A stretch of 64,000 nt of DNA from Xanthomonas sp. 10-10 (GCF_040182365.1 NZ_CP144460.1:186001-250000), one strand, 5' to 3'. Shown: positions 1 through 9,325, counted from the first letter of the stretch. Program-made: numbers and translations. Notes: generated by a model from the sequence alone, not told the origin.

Positions 1-190
1 TGGGCGCACGCCCATCCCTTTGGTCATCTGTCCCGCAGCGCCGCTGAGTTGACGCGGCCGTCCGGGAATGCCTCCGGCCTCTCCAGTGCATGTGCTCCTG
101 CCGTGTGTGTGTGATGTGCCGTGTCCTGTGGGTTGTCAGGACGAGCGGGCAGCGGTGGCCCGCAGCTGAAAAGCACCTGGAGACCAACAC

Positions 191-1681
191 ATGCACGACA
201 CACGCGCGATCCGTTCGCACTTCGGCTGGTTCAAACGCCGCCGCCAACTGCAGCTCGACGATGTCACCGTGGTGGATCGCGGCATGCTGCGCCGTGCGGT
301 GAGCGCCGCGGCGCTGGGCAATGCGATGGAGTGGTTCGACTTCGGCGTCTATGGCTACCTGGCGGTGACGCTGGGGCAGGTGTTTTTCCCGGCGAGCAAT
401 CCCACCGCGCAGTTGATCGCCACCTTCGCCACCTTCACCGTTGCCTTCCTGGTGCGGCCCATCGGCGGCATGGTGTTCGGCCCGCTGGGCGATCGCTACG
501 GGCGGCAGAAGGTGCTGGCGGCCACGATGATCCTGATGGCCTTGGGCACCTTCAGCATTGGCCTGATTCCCTCCTACCAACGCATCGGCCTGTGGGCACC
601 GGCCTTGCTGTTGCTCGCACGCTTGCTGCAAGGCTTTTCCACCGGCGGCGAATACGGCGGCGCGGCCACCTTCATTGCCGAATACGCCACCGACCGCAAT
701 CGCGGCCTGATGGGCAGCTGGCTGGAATTCGGCACGCTGGGCGGCTATATCGCCGGTGCTGCCACGGTGACCGCGTTACACATGAGCGTGACCCCGGCGC
801 AGATGCTCGATTGGGGCTGGCGGGTGCCATTCCTGATCGCAGGCCCGCTTGGGCTGCTTGGCCTGTACATGCGCATGAAACTGGAAGAAACCCCGGCGTT
901 CCGCGCCTACACCGAACAATCCGAACAACGCGAGCGCGAGACTGCGGGCCAGGGCCTGATGACCCTGCTGCGCCTGCACTGGCCGCAGCTGCTCAAGTGC
1001 GTCGGCCTGGTGCTGGTGTTCAACGTCACCGACTACATGCTGCTGACCTATATGCCCAGCTATCTCAGCGTCACCATGGGCTACGCCGAGAGCAAGGGAC
1101 TGCTGCTGATCATCCTGGTGATGCTGGTGATGATGCCGCTCAACATCGTCGGCGGCCTGTTCAGCGACAGGCTGGGGCGTCGGCCGATGATCATCGGCGC
1201 GTGCATCGCCCTGTTCGCGCTGGCGATTCCATGCCTGCTGCTGATCGGCAGCGGCTCTGATGCGCTGATCTTCCTTGGATTGATGCTGCTGGGGCTGGCG
1301 CTGGTGTGCTTTACCAGTTCGATGCCGTCCACGTTGCCGGCGCTGTTCTATACGCCGGTGCGCTACAGCGCCCTGTCGATCGCCTTCAATGTATCGGTGT
1401 CGCTGTTCGGCGGCACCACGCCGCTGGTCACCGCCTGGCTGGTGGAGCGCACCGGCGACCCGTTGGTGCCGGCGTATTACCTGATGGGTGCGGCGGCGAT
1501 CGGCCTGGTGACGATGCTGTTCGTGCGCGAGACCGCCGGCCTGCCGCTGCGTGGCTCGCCGCCGGCGGTGGCCAGCGAGGCGGAAGCGCGCGCACTGCTG
1601 CAGGCCGATGGCCCGGTCACGGTGGATGCGCAGTTGCCTGTCCCCGGCACGCCGTCGGTAGGCCAGCCGCGCACCGCATGA
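191..1681 (+). CDS. MFS metabolite:H+ symporter (ProP/KgtP type)
   Basis: Inner-membrane secondary transporter of the major facilitator superfamily, 496 aa with about 12 hydrophobic helices. The family motif WFDFGVYG (residues 48-55) opens helix 1, and the loop 2-3 signature GPLGDRYGRQK lies at 97-107. This pattern is typical of the metabolite:H+ symporter branch (ProP, KgtP, ShiA), which moves small organic acids or osmolytes with protons. The 40-residue cytoplasmic N-terminus is basic, and a Pro/Ala-rich tail follows the last helix. The start has a GGAG-like site about 10 bp upstream. The gene is monocistronic and convergent with the next. The substrate cannot be read from the sequence. Confidence 0.88.
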   Translation: MHDTRAIRSHFGWFKRRRQLQLDDVTVVDRGMLRRAVSAAALGNAMEWFDFGVYGYLAVTLGQVFFPASNPTAQLIATFATFTVAFLVRPIGGMVFGPLGDRYGRQKVLAATMILMALGTFSIGLIPSYQRIGLWAPALLLLARLLQGFSTGGEYGGAATFIAEYATDRNRGLMGSWLEFGTLGGYIAGAATVTALHMSVTPAQMLDWGWRVPFLIAGPLGLLGLYMRMKLEETPAFRAYTEQSEQRERETAGQGLMTLLRLHWPQLLKCVGLVLVFNVTDYMLLTYMPSYLSVTMGYAESKGLLLIILVMLVMMPLNIVGGLFSDRLGRRPMIIGACIALFALAIPCLLLIGSGSDALIFLGLMLLGLALVCFTSSMPSTLPALFYTPVRYSALSIAFNVSVSLFGGTTPLVTAWLVERTGDPLVPAYYLMGAAAIGLVTMLFVRETAGLPLRGSPPAVASEAEARALLQADGPVTVDAQLPVPGTPSVGQPRTA

Positions 1682-1694
1682 GCGCGCGCGGCGC

Positions 1695-2153
1695 TCAGCG
1701 CAGCGCGGGGTCGCGGGTGTCGGGCATGTCCGGGTAGGGCATGCCCCGCCCGGTTTCGACATAGCGTTTGAGGCTGCTGCCCAGGAAGTACCGCCAGCTC
1801 TGGGTGCAGGCCTCCAGGCACGGCGAGTCGCGGTAGCCGGACTGCACGAACTCCACCCGCGTGCCCTCGCTGGTGGAGATCAGATCGAATCGCATCACCG
1901 TGCCCTCCCAGGCTGCGGTGTCGAGCATGTTGGAGCGCTCGCAGCGCCAGCGCACCAACCGATGGTCGGCGCCTTCGTCGATACGCAGCACCACCTGCCA
2001 GCCATGGCCGCTCCAGTCCAGGCGCACGCAGTCATCGGCCTGCTGCACCTCGCGCGTCCACCAGCGTGCCAGTTGCACGGGCTCGGACAGCGCAGCGGAC
2101 ACCACTTCGGGCGCGGCGGCGATCACGATGCTGTGGCGGATCTCACGGTTCAT
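1695..2153 (-). CDS. SRPBCC (AHSA1/START-like) domain protein
   Basis: A 152-aa protein with the layout of the SRPBCC/AHSA1 hydrophobic-ligand fold. The N-terminal strand has the family pattern of charged residues followed by VIAAAPEVVSAAL, then a W-W pair (residues near 31-32, ARWWT) where helix 2 begins. A long C-terminal helix carries the W-R-Y-F motif. These small cytoplasmic proteins bind lipids or aromatic ligands or act as accessory proteins; no specific ligand is suggested here. It converges on the MFS gene with 13 bp between the stops. Its start is 142 bp from the divergent EcsC-family gene. Confidence 0.75.
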   Translation of the reverse strand: MNREIRHSIVIAAAPEVVSAALSEPVQLARWWTREVQQADDCVRLDWSGHGWQVVLRIDEGADHRLVRWRCERSNMLDTAAWEGTVMRFDLISTSEGTRVEFVQSGYRDSPCLEACTQSWRYFLGSSLKRYVETGRGMPYPDMPDTRDPALR

Positions 2154-2295
2154 CTGATGGGCATTGCCTGCGTGGACGCCGATGATCGCGCATTTTGCCA
2201 GCCAATTGCAGCTCTAGCCGATTTGCGGGCAGCCGCTCGTCGCGCTCACACGGCGCTGGGTACCATCGGCGCAGCCCCTTATGACGAGAGCAGGC

Positions 2296-3123
2296 ATGAC
2301 GACGCTTCCGATACCGGTGATGGATGTGGCCGCGCAGCGCGACCTGGCCACGGCGCACGCGCTGCTGGAAAACCCTGGCGTAGCAGCCCAACTGGCCAAT
2401 GCGCTGGGCGCGCCGATCGAGAGCCTGATCACCAAGCGGCTGCCGAAAATGGTGACCCGCAGCATCGACGGGCTCACTCGCCGCGCGCTGCAGGTGGCCA
2501 TGAAATCGGCACTGCTGAGCCTGCGCGGCAAGCGCGAGGCGGTGCAGCCGGCCTCCACCACAAAGCACACCCTGGCAGTGGCGGTGGCCGGTGGCGCCGG
2601 TGGCTTTTTCGGCCTGCCGGGCCTGATGGTGGAGCTGCCGCTGACCACGACCGTGATGCTGCGCTCCATCGCCGACATCGCGCGCGCCGAAGGCGAATCC
2701 CTGCAAAGCCCGGACACCGCGCTGGCCTGCCTGGAAGTGCTGGCGCATGGCGGCCGCAGCGTGGGGGATGATGGCGCCGAATCGGGCTATTTCGCCGTGC
2801 GCGCAGCCATGGCACAGCAACTCAGCGCCGCCGCCCGCCATGTTGCCGCGCACGGCTTCGCCAGCAAGGGTGCGCCGGCCCTGGTGTCGCTGGTCTCGCG
2901 CATCGCCGCCAAGTTTTCGGTCAACGTGGGCGAAAAACTCGCCGTGCAGGCGGTGCCGCTGGTGGGCGCGGTGAGTGGCGCCACGCTCAACACGGTCTTT
3001 ATCCGCCACTTCCAGGCCATGGCCCGCGGGCACTTCATCGTGCGCCGGCTGGAACGCAAGTTCGGCGAGGAGGCGGTGCGGCGGGCGTATGAGGCGCTGC
3101 CGCCTGCGCCGCACCCACGTTAG
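2296..3123 (+). CDS. EcsC family protein
   Basis: A 275-aa EcsC-family protein (named after B. subtilis EcsC). The hallmark glycine-rich amphipathic segment GGAGGFFGLPGLMVELP covers about residues 99-115, followed by a helix with RSIADIARAEGE. The family is thought to sit at the inner membrane; its biochemical role is unknown. There are two in-frame ATGs, at 2281 and 2296. I chose 2296 because the AGCAGG site lies just in front of it. The gene stands alone. Confidence 0.8.
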   Translation: MTTLPIPVMDVAAQRDLATAHALLENPGVAAQLANALGAPIESLITKRLPKMVTRSIDGLTRRALQVAMKSALLSLRGKREAVQPASTTKHTLAVAVAGGAGGFFGLPGLMVELPLTTTVMLRSIADIARAEGESLQSPDTALACLEVLAHGGRSVGDDGAESGYFAVRAAMAQQLSAAARHVAAHGFASKGAPALVSLVSRIAAKFSVNVGEKLAVQAVPLVGAVSGATLNTVFIRHFQAMARGHFIVRRLERKFGEEAVRRAYEALPPAPHPR

Positions 3124-3208
3124 AAGCATCGGATCGATCAGGCCAGGGGACAGGAGGACTGTCGATCCGATGTGGATCTATCGATAACGGGGTGCTGTCA
3201 GTTCCTGC

Positions 3209-3565
3209 TCAGATGGGCTGCGGCGTACACAGCGCGCGCGCCGTGGCAGAGCCGATGAACTGGTTGTTCGCGTCGCTCACCATGACGGTGGCATTGATGA
3301 AGGTGCTGGTGCGAGGGCAGTAGAACGAGCAATCGGAACTGTTGCTGCAGTTCCTGGGGAATATCGCACCTGCGGTGTTGCTGAAACTCCAGGCGTATTT
3401 GAACGGTTGTGGCGACCCAGGGCTATCCACGCCTGCCCAGCAATAGTCGCTGCCGGTGCAGTCGAGCAGGACCGTGGACGCCTGCGCCTGGGCGCTGGGT
3501 GTGGCGGCGATGCCGGCAACAGCCAGGAAAAGACTCGCGGTGCAACTAGCAACAACCTTGTTCAT
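3209..3565 (-). CDS. small secreted protein, Cys-rich
   Basis: A 118-aa protein with a clear Sec signal peptide: MNK, a hydrophobic core, and Ala-x-Ala cleavage near residue 28 (SAQAQA). The mature part has eight cysteines, several in pairs (CTGSDYC, CSNSSDCSFYC), so it is probably disulfide-bonded in the periplasm or medium. The segment DSPGSPQPFKYAWSF reads like a beta-sandwich protein. The start is the second of two close ATGs (the first is at 3571), since GAGGAT then has normal spacing. The reading frame extends further upstream but has no signal there. I do not recognise a family. Confidence 0.7.
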   Translation of the reverse strand: MNKVVASCTASLFLAVAGIAATPSAQAQASTVLLDCTGSDYCWAGVDSPGSPQPFKYAWSFSNTAGAIFPRNCSNSSDCSFYCPRTSTFINATVMVSDANNQFIGSATARALCTPQPI

Positions 3566-3750
3566 GCACATATCCTCGTGAGTAGGTCCCCCACCGCGAT
3601 AGTGCATGCTGCGCATCCATCCGGATGAGATGCGCATCGCCAATTCCTCCGGCGTGCGGCCGGGAACGGCAATGCCTGTGAGACCCATCGCATGACCTCG
3701 CATCCTGCTGCGGCCATGCATAATCGAGCGCCTTCGAAGGCCCACTTCCG

Positions 3751-4386
3751 ATGTCCAAGCCATTCTCTCCCGCTTCCGCACGCAACCGCGATCCGATTCT
3801 TGCCGTGTTGCAGCGGCACTTTGCCGATTGCCACCAGGTGCTGGAAATCGGCGCGGGCACCGGCCAGCACGCGGTGCATTTCGCTGCGGCGATGCCGTGG
3901 TTGCAGTGGCAGGCCAGCGACCACGCCGATCATCTGCCGGGCATGCGGCAGTGGCTGGACGAGGCCGCGCTACCCAACACACCGCCGCCGATCGCCATGC
4001 AGGCCGTGTTGACGCCCTCGCCCGGGCTGGCACCGCTTCCGACCTTGCCCGTGCAGCCCGATGGCCGGCGGGGTTTCGATGCGATCTACAGCGCCAACAC
4101 CTTGCACATCATGGGCTGGCCGCAGGTGCAGGCCTTGTTTGCGGGCCTGCCCGCGGTGATGGCACCGCAGACGGTGCTGGCGGTGTATGGGCCGTTCAAT
4201 CGCGATGGTCAGTTCACCAGCGACAGCAATCGCGACTTCGATGCGATGCTGCGCACACGCGATGCGGCGTCGGGTATCCGCGATGCCGCCGCCGTGGACG
4301 CGCTGGCCGCGCAGGTGGGCCTGCAGCTGGTGGACGATGTGGAAATGCCGGCCAACAACCGCTGCCGGGTATGGCGTCGGAGTTAG
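3751..4386 (+). CDS. DUF938 SAM-dependent methyltransferase-like protein
   Basis: A 211-aa class I methyltransferase fold of the DUF938 family. Motif I, VLEIGAGTGQHAVHFA, lies at about residues 30-45. The acidic end of strand 2 and the segment FDAIYSANTLHIMGW follow, as in the family. The N-terminal PFSPASARNRDPIL is the DUF938 signature. The substrate is unknown. It stands alone, with 178 bp to the convergent AraC-family gene. Confidence 0.85.
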   Translation: MSKPFSPASARNRDPILAVLQRHFADCHQVLEIGAGTGQHAVHFAAAMPWLQWQASDHADHLPGMRQWLDEAALPNTPPPIAMQAVLTPSPGLAPLPTLPVQPDGRRGFDAIYSANTLHIMGWPQVQALFAGLPAVMAPQTVLAVYGPFNRDGQFTSDSNRDFDAMLRTRDAASGIRDAAAVDALAAQVGLQLVDDVEMPANNRCRVWRRS

Positions 4387-4564
4387 GGCGTAGTGCCGCT
4401 TGAGGCGCGTCAGGCAGTGCAGTTGCGGGCGCTGCATCGCATCCGCGCCAGCGCCTGCCGTCCTCGCATTGCCGAACACGCAACGCTGCGTGATCGCTTG
4501 CGGTGTCCTCGTCGTGGCCGCGAGGCACCGCCTGCCAGATCCTACGCTGCGCCATCGCTGCATG

Positions 4565-5623
4565 TCATTGCTGCGGTCGATCGCGGCGAACCGCCTGCGG
4601 TGTCTTGCCGGTCCAGACCCGGAACGCGCGTACGAACGAGTTGGTATCTTCAAACCCGAGCAGCAAGGCGATTTCCGCGCTGGACATCATGGTCTTGCGC
4701 AGATAATGCTCGGCCAGCGCCGCGCGCACCTTGTCCAGCGTCTGCTGGAACGTGGTGCCCTCATCATGCAGACGGCGTTGCAAGGTCCGGCAGCTCACTC
4801 CCAGGCGCTTGCTTACTGCCTGCATCGATACCTCGCCTGCAGGCAGGGCTTCGAGCAACGCGCTCCTGACACGTTCGACCATGCTGGCGGTGCGATCCAG
4901 GTCGGCCAGCCGCTGGCGCAGCGAAGGTTCGAAGAACTCCCAGAGCTTGTGATTTTCAGTGAGAAACGGGCGCTCGATGTCGGCCATCGAAAACACCAGC
5001 AGCGGTGCGGTCGTGACTTTCACCGGCCTGCCGAAAAAAGCGGCATATAGCGCCCTGTCGGCATCGCTGTCGTCATCGGACAATGGCCAGCCCACCTGCA
5101 GCGGCACCACCGGCGTGCGCGTGGCAAGGCGAGCCAACTGCACGAAAAACACGAGTTTGAACGCCATAAAGACGTTGGGCGGCGGCTTGGTCTGGTCGAG
5201 AAAGCCGATGGTGACATTGGCCTGCGTCTTGCCGCGCTCCACGCCGATCACCATCGGTGCGATCAGTTTGACGAAACTGCCGATACGATCGAGTGCGTTG
5301 CCGAGATTGGCGCTGCATAACGCGGCAAACAGCTCCGGGTCGAACCAGTCGCTGGTCATCACCCGCGCGATGCGTAGCGGCGCGGGCAGTTGCGCATCGA
5401 TGGAGCGCGCTTCGGCCTCGATGGCAAGCCAAAGGTCGAAAAACATCGCCGGGGTCAGGCGTACGTTGTCGCGCGAAAACAGATCGCCCGGCAATTGCGC
5501 GCGCCGTAGCACCGGCGCCGTGGCCAGGCCCGCGTCCTGCATCAGCAATCTCCAGCCTGGCCAGATCGCGTAATCGAGGATCGAGCCGGGGCGCACGGAC
5601 GTTGAGTTTTTTTGAGGAATCAT
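4565..5623 (-). CDS. AraC-family transcriptional regulator
   Basis: A 352-aa regulator. Residues about 20-200 form the N-terminal arabinose-binding-type ligand domain seen in OruR/ArgR-like AraC proteins. Residues about 250-345 form the double helix-turn-helix: the first recognition region is SMQAVSKRLGVSCRTLQRRL, and the second, more conserved one contains IALLLGFEDTNSFVRAFRVW followed by TGKTPQAVRR. It is divergent from the dehydrogenase cluster starting at 5798. Three 21-bp-spaced direct repeats in the shared gap (5691-5748) are the likely binding sites. I infer that it controls that cluster in response to an organic substrate of the pathway. Confidence 0.9.
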   Translation of the reverse strand: MIPQKNSTSVRPGSILDYAIWPGWRLLMQDAGLATAPVLRRAQLPGDLFSRDNVRLTPAMFFDLWLAIEAEARSIDAQLPAPLRIARVMTSDWFDPELFAALCSANLGNALDRIGSFVKLIAPMVIGVERGKTQANVTIGFLDQTKPPPNVFMAFKLVFFVQLARLATRTPVVPLQVGWPLSDDDSDADRALYAAFFGRPVKVTTAPLLVFSMADIERPFLTENHKLWEFFEPSLRQRLADLDRTASMVERVRSALLEALPAGEVSMQAVSKRLGVSCRTLQRRLHDEGTTFQQTLDKVRAALAEHYLRKTMMSSAEIALLLGFEDTNSFVRAFRVWTGKTPQAVRRDRPQQ

Positions 5624-5690
5624 CGAAAAAGCTTAGGTGTCGCCCGCAGCGTAAGCAACTGAAAAACACGCAGAAAACCGATCTCGACAG

Positions 5691-5748
5691 GTTGGCGCGA
5701 TCGGCATGACGGTTGGCGCGATCGGCTAGAGCGTTGGCGCCGATCGCC
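5691..5748. promoter_or_regulatory. three direct repeats, probable AraC-family operator
   Basis: The 15-mer GTTGGCGCGATCGGC begins at 5691 and again, identical, at 5712. A close variant (GTTGGCGCCGATCGCC) begins at 5733. The period is exactly 21 bp, two helical turns, the spacing of half-sites bound by AraC-type dimers. The array lies between the divergent AraC gene and the dehydrogenase cluster. Binding by the adjacent regulator is inferred. Confidence 0.7.
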
Positions 5749-5797
5749 GCGCATAGTGCGCTCCGGCAGCCCCGCTACCCCCCGCTGCCTGGCAAAG

Positions 5798-6811
5798 ATG
5801 TCCATCCATCACGCAACGCTCCACGTCCTTTCGGGAATCCACGTGCACCTGTTCAAACGCATGATCGTGTTGTCTGCCGCAACCCTTGGCAGCGTTGCTA
5901 TGGCCAGTGCCGCCGGCCTGCCGGGCGCGCCAGCGGCCCCCGCGCATCGCTCGGCCGCCAGCCAGGATGCGATGCCGCTGTGGCAGGTGCGCGAGATCTC
6001 GCCGGCCATCCGCGAAGTGGCCTACGCCAACCCGCCGTTGAATCTGATCGAGCCGCGCACCCTGGTGGAATTGAATGCGCTGGTGACCAAGCTGAGCGCG
6101 GACGCACAGCTCAAGGTGGTGATCTTCAAGAGCGCCACGCCGGGCTTTTTCATCAATCACTTCGACACCAGCCAGTTTGCCGGCTTTGCCAGCCAGACCG
6201 GCGCTGGGTCCAAGCCGTTATGGGTCGATCTGATCTCCAACCTGCAAAAAGCGCCGTTCATCAGCATTGCGCAGATCGATGGCCGCACGCAGGGCGGTGG
6301 TAACGAACTGGCCCTGGCGATGGATCTGCGTTATGCCAGCACCGATGCCGTATTCGACCAGCCGGAAGTGGGCTTGGGTTTGTTCCCAGGTGGCGGTGGT
6401 CCCGACCATTTGGTGCGGCTGGCAGGGCGCGACAAGACGCTGGAGGCATTCCTGAGCAGCGATGACTACGACGCGGCCACCGCAGAGCGTTTCGGCTGGG
6501 TGACACGCGCATTGCCTGCCGCAGCGCTGGAGCCGTTCGTCAGCACGCTTGCTGCACGCATCGCCAGCTTCGACAAGACCGCACTGGTAGAAACCAAACG
6601 CCATATCGATGCGATCGCCTTGCCGACGGAAGCCGAGCGTTTGGCGGCCAACCAGAAATTCCTTGGCTCGTTGTCGTGGCCGGGCCTGAGCGCGCGTATG
6701 CCGGTGTTCGGGAAGCTGATTCAGGAGGCCGGCCCGGCCACCGTGGAAGGCCGCATGGGCTACTACATCGGCGAAGGTAACCGCAGAGTGCACGAAGGCG
6801 CGGGAAAGTAA
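5798..6811 (+). CDS. enoyl-CoA hydratase/isomerase-family protein with signal-like N-terminus
   Basis: A crotonase-fold protein. The oxyanion/active-site region GGGNELALAMDLRYAS and the following PEVGLGLFPGGGG keep both glutamates used by hydratases. What is odd is the N-terminus. From the chosen start (337 aa) it reads as a signal peptide: a short basic stretch ending KR, a hydrophobic run (MIVLSAATLGSVAMASAAG), then a Pro/Ala-rich linker before the crotonase domain at about residue 60. Crotonases normally act on CoA thioesters in the cytoplasm. Other possible starts are 5756 and 5861. It is the first gene of the presumed AraC-controlled group. Confidence 0.8.
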   Translation: MSIHHATLHVLSGIHVHLFKRMIVLSAATLGSVAMASAAGLPGAPAAPAHRSAASQDAMPLWQVREISPAIREVAYANPPLNLIEPRTLVELNALVTKLSADAQLKVVIFKSATPGFFINHFDTSQFAGFASQTGAGSKPLWVDLISNLQKAPFISIAQIDGRTQGGGNELALAMDLRYASTDAVFDQPEVGLGLFPGGGGPDHLVRLAGRDKTLEAFLSSDDYDAATAERFGWVTRALPAAALEPFVSTLAARIASFDKTALVETKRHIDAIALPTEAERLAANQKFLGSLSWPGLSARMPVFGKLIQEAGPATVEGRMGYYIGEGNRRVHEGAGK

Positions 6812-6920
6812 CACGTCGTTGCTTGGCAGCCATGGCCACTGCCTGGCTGCTGCGCCACACCATATCGATTCGATCCAACTTTTTTTTCATCACCATTACC
6901 TGGCGCTCGGAGAGAGAGCA

Positions 6921-7727
6921 ATGAAGAAGACAATTCTGGTCACCGGCGCCTCGTCCGGATTTGGTTTGATGCTGGCCACGATGTTGCACAAGCAGGGCCA
7001 CACGGTTGTTGGCACCAGTCGCGATCCCGAGCGGCATGCCACCAAGGTGCCGTTCAAGTTGCTGCGCCTGGACATTGACGACGATGCCTCCATCCAGGAA
7101 TTCCCGACCGTGTTGTTCCGCACGATCAAGAAGCTGGATGTGCTGGTCAATAATGCCGGCTACATGCTCACCGGCCTGGCCGAAGAAACGCCGCTGGATG
7201 CGGCACGTCAGCAGTTCGAAACCAATTTTTGGGGCACGGTGAAGGTGACCAATGCATTGCTGCCGTACCTGCGCGAGCAGCGCTCCGGCAAGATCATCAC
7301 CGTCAGCTCCATCGTCGCGTTGATCGGCCCGCCGAACCTTGCGTTCTACACCGCCTCCAAACATGCGGTGGAAGGCTATTTCAAGTCGCTGCGGTTCGAG
7401 CTCAATGCCTTCAACATCCAGGTGGCGATGGTCGAGCCGGTCTGGTTCAAGACCAATCTGGGCAAGAACGCGGTGGCTGCCGCCAGCGGCGGCATCGCCG
7501 CCTACGATGCGTATCGTCGCAAGGCACAGGCTGCCACGCAGAAGGGACTGGACGAGGCGGAACAGCCCGATGCCGTGGTCAAGAAGATTTCCGAGCTGGT
7601 CGATTCCACGCAACCCAAGTTCAGCAACCCGGTCGGCAAGATGACAGGCATGTTCCTGTTCCTGCAGAGCTATGCGCCAAAGATGTTTGAAAGCTCGATT
7701 CTCAAGAGCGTTGCCGGCGCCGCCTGA
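6921..7727 (+). CDS. short-chain dehydrogenase/reductase (SDR)
   Basis: A 268-aa classical SDR. The NAD(P)-binding TGASSGFG is at residues 7-14, NNAG follows at mid-domain, and the catalytic YTASK gives the YxxxK pair, with the serine in TVSSIVAL. An arginine just after strand 2 (SRDPER) suggests NADP(H). A strong purine-rich GGAGAGAG site precedes the ATG, while the reading frame extends upstream without one. It lies 109 bp after the crotonase-like gene and 46 bp before the YciI gene. It probably reduces or oxidises an alcohol/carbonyl in the cluster's pathway; the substrate is unknown. Confidence 0.88.
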   Translation: MKKTILVTGASSGFGLMLATMLHKQGHTVVGTSRDPERHATKVPFKLLRLDIDDDASIQEFPTVLFRTIKKLDVLVNNAGYMLTGLAEETPLDAARQQFETNFWGTVKVTNALLPYLREQRSGKIITVSSIVALIGPPNLAFYTASKHAVEGYFKSLRFELNAFNIQVAMVEPVWFKTNLGKNAVAAASGGIAAYDAYRRKAQAATQKGLDEAEQPDAVVKKISELVDSTQPKFSNPVGKMTGMFLFLQSYAPKMFESSILKSVAGAA

Positions 7728-7773
7728 GCGGCCAGGCATTGCGTATCACCGCCTTCGATCCAAGGACACCGCA

Positions 7774-8070
7774 GTGAAATACTATCTTTGCAAGTACATG
7801 CCGCCGCGCGCAGAGTTTCTGCAGACCATGAGCGCAGATGAAAAGACCTGGATGGCGCAGCACGGCGTCTTCCTGGACAGCCTGCTGGCGCAAGGCATCA
7901 TCGTCGCGCATGGGCCGGTGATGGACCCGGCCGGTGGGTATGGCGTGTCGCTGTACCGCATTGCCGACGATCAGCAGATCGAGCAGCTTACTGCGCAGGA
8001 CCCGATCGTGCGTAATGGTGCCGGCCACTACGAGCATTACCCGATGCTGCATCTGAAGGCACGCGATTAA
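7774..8070 (+). CDS. YciI-like protein
   Basis: A 98-aa protein of the YciI family (dimeric ferredoxin-like alpha/beta barrel). It has the family's HGPVMDPAGGYGVSLYR segment and the C-terminal acidic DPIVRNG followed by HYEHYPML. Translation starts at GTG 7774 with AAGGA eight bases upstream. Family members are small cytoplasmic proteins of uncertain function, some acting as dehydrochlorinase-like enzymes. It belongs to the dehydrogenase cluster by spacing and orientation. Confidence 0.82.
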   Translation: MKYYLCKYMPPRAEFLQTMSADEKTWMAQHGVFLDSLLAQGIIVAHGPVMDPAGGYGVSLYRIADDQQIEQLTAQDPIVRNGAGHYEHYPMLHLKARD

Positions 8071-8430
8071 GCGCAGCTGACAGGGCTCTGTAATGACGTC
8101 AGGCGTGCGTCGTCGATGCTTGGTGCGGCATGTGCCACTCCTAGGCTCGGGTTGCTCGGTGCCTTGCGCACCCACCTGAAGACGGCTCGCGACGCGTTGT
8201 TGCCCGCTTTCAAGCGCTGCGTACCATTCGGCTGCGCGGCATCACGTGGCCGCGTACATCGCTCGGGATCGGCATGCCGCTCGCGGACGCTACAGGGTCA
8301 AGCATGTTGCCCGCATCCGTTTGAAGATGGCGCATTACGTGCCGGTCGCGGCAGCGGCAGCGCCCTTCGACACGACTGCACCCCGCCAGCCCTGCAGCGT
8401 TCTCCGCCATTCGGTCACCAAGGCATTGTC
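8071..8430 (+). other. 360-bp gap in the dehydrogenase cluster
   Basis: No reading frame here has a usable start with a coding signature. I see no repeat or clear hairpin. It may hold a second promoter for the downstream SDR and aldehyde dehydrogenase genes. Confidence 0.4.
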
Positions 8431-9201
8431 ATGACAACCACACTCGTAACCGGTGCCTCCAGTGGCATCGGCGCAGTCTACGCACATCGGTTCGCTGCAC
8501 GTGGCCATCACCTGGTGCTGGTGGCGCGCGCCACCGACAGGCTCGACGCACTCGCCACACAACTGCGCGTCGAACATGCGGTCGCCGTCGAGGTGGTCAC
8601 CGCCGACCTGACCGACCCGGCGCAGCTGCACAGCGTGACCCAGCGCATCAGCGACAGCCCGATCGACATCCTGGTCAATAACGCCGGTGCCAGCCTCAAC
8701 GGCGGCTTGCTGCACGCGCAGCCCGCCGCACTCGAACAGCTATTGCGCCTCAATGCGTTGGTGCCGACCTTGCTTGCACGTGCTGCGTTGCCTGGCATGC
8801 TGGCGCGCGGCCACGGCGCCATGATCAACATCGCCTCAGCACTGGCGCTGTTGCCGGAGTACTCGCCAGGCATCTATGCCGCCACCAAGGCCTATGTGTT
8901 GGCACTGTCGCAGAGCCTGCACGTAGAAGTGGGTAACCGGGGTATCCACGTGCAAGCGGTGTTGCCGGCCGCCACGCGTACCGAGATCTACACACGTGCC
9001 GGCATGGATATCAGCCGCGTCCCGGATGTGATGGAGGTGGACGCGCTGGTGGATGCGGCGCTGGTCGGCTTCGACCGCAAGGAGCTGGTGACCATTCCAC
9101 CGCTGCCCAATTCCGCCGACTGGGATGCCTTCGAGCAGGCCCGCATGACCCTTGCCAAGGGCTTCAGTCATGCCGAACCGGCCGCACGCTATCACCCTTG
9201 A
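8431..9201 (+). CDS. short-chain dehydrogenase/reductase (SDR)
   Basis: A 256-aa SDR of the DltE/YqjQ-like type. TGASSGIG lies near residues 6-13, NNAG at mid-length, the catalytic serine in NIASALAL, and YAATK as the YxxxK motif. An Arg after strand 2 (ARATDR) favours NADP(H). AAGG precedes the ATG by about eight bases. It shares orientation with, and is 125 bp from, the aldehyde dehydrogenase. It differs from the SDR at 6921, so it is not a recent duplicate. The substrate is unknown. Confidence 0.88.
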   Translation: MTTTLVTGASSGIGAVYAHRFAARGHHLVLVARATDRLDALATQLRVEHAVAVEVVTADLTDPAQLHSVTQRISDSPIDILVNNAGASLNGGLLHAQPAALEQLLRLNALVPTLLARAALPGMLARGHGAMINIASALALLPEYSPGIYAATKAYVLALSQSLHVEVGNRGIHVQAVLPAATRTEIYTRAGMDISRVPDVMEVDALVDAALVGFDRKELVTIPPLPNSADWDAFEQARMTLAKGFSHAEPAARYHP

Positions 9202-9325
9202 TCGCGCCAGGCTCAGTTGCCGCCGGCACCGCTTCTCAACCTCCCATACCGGCGTGCAACGCAGTTGCTGCGGCCACGCTGTTGCCCGCTGTCTTCCGCT
9301 CCATCCCTCCGCGTAAGGATCAGAC

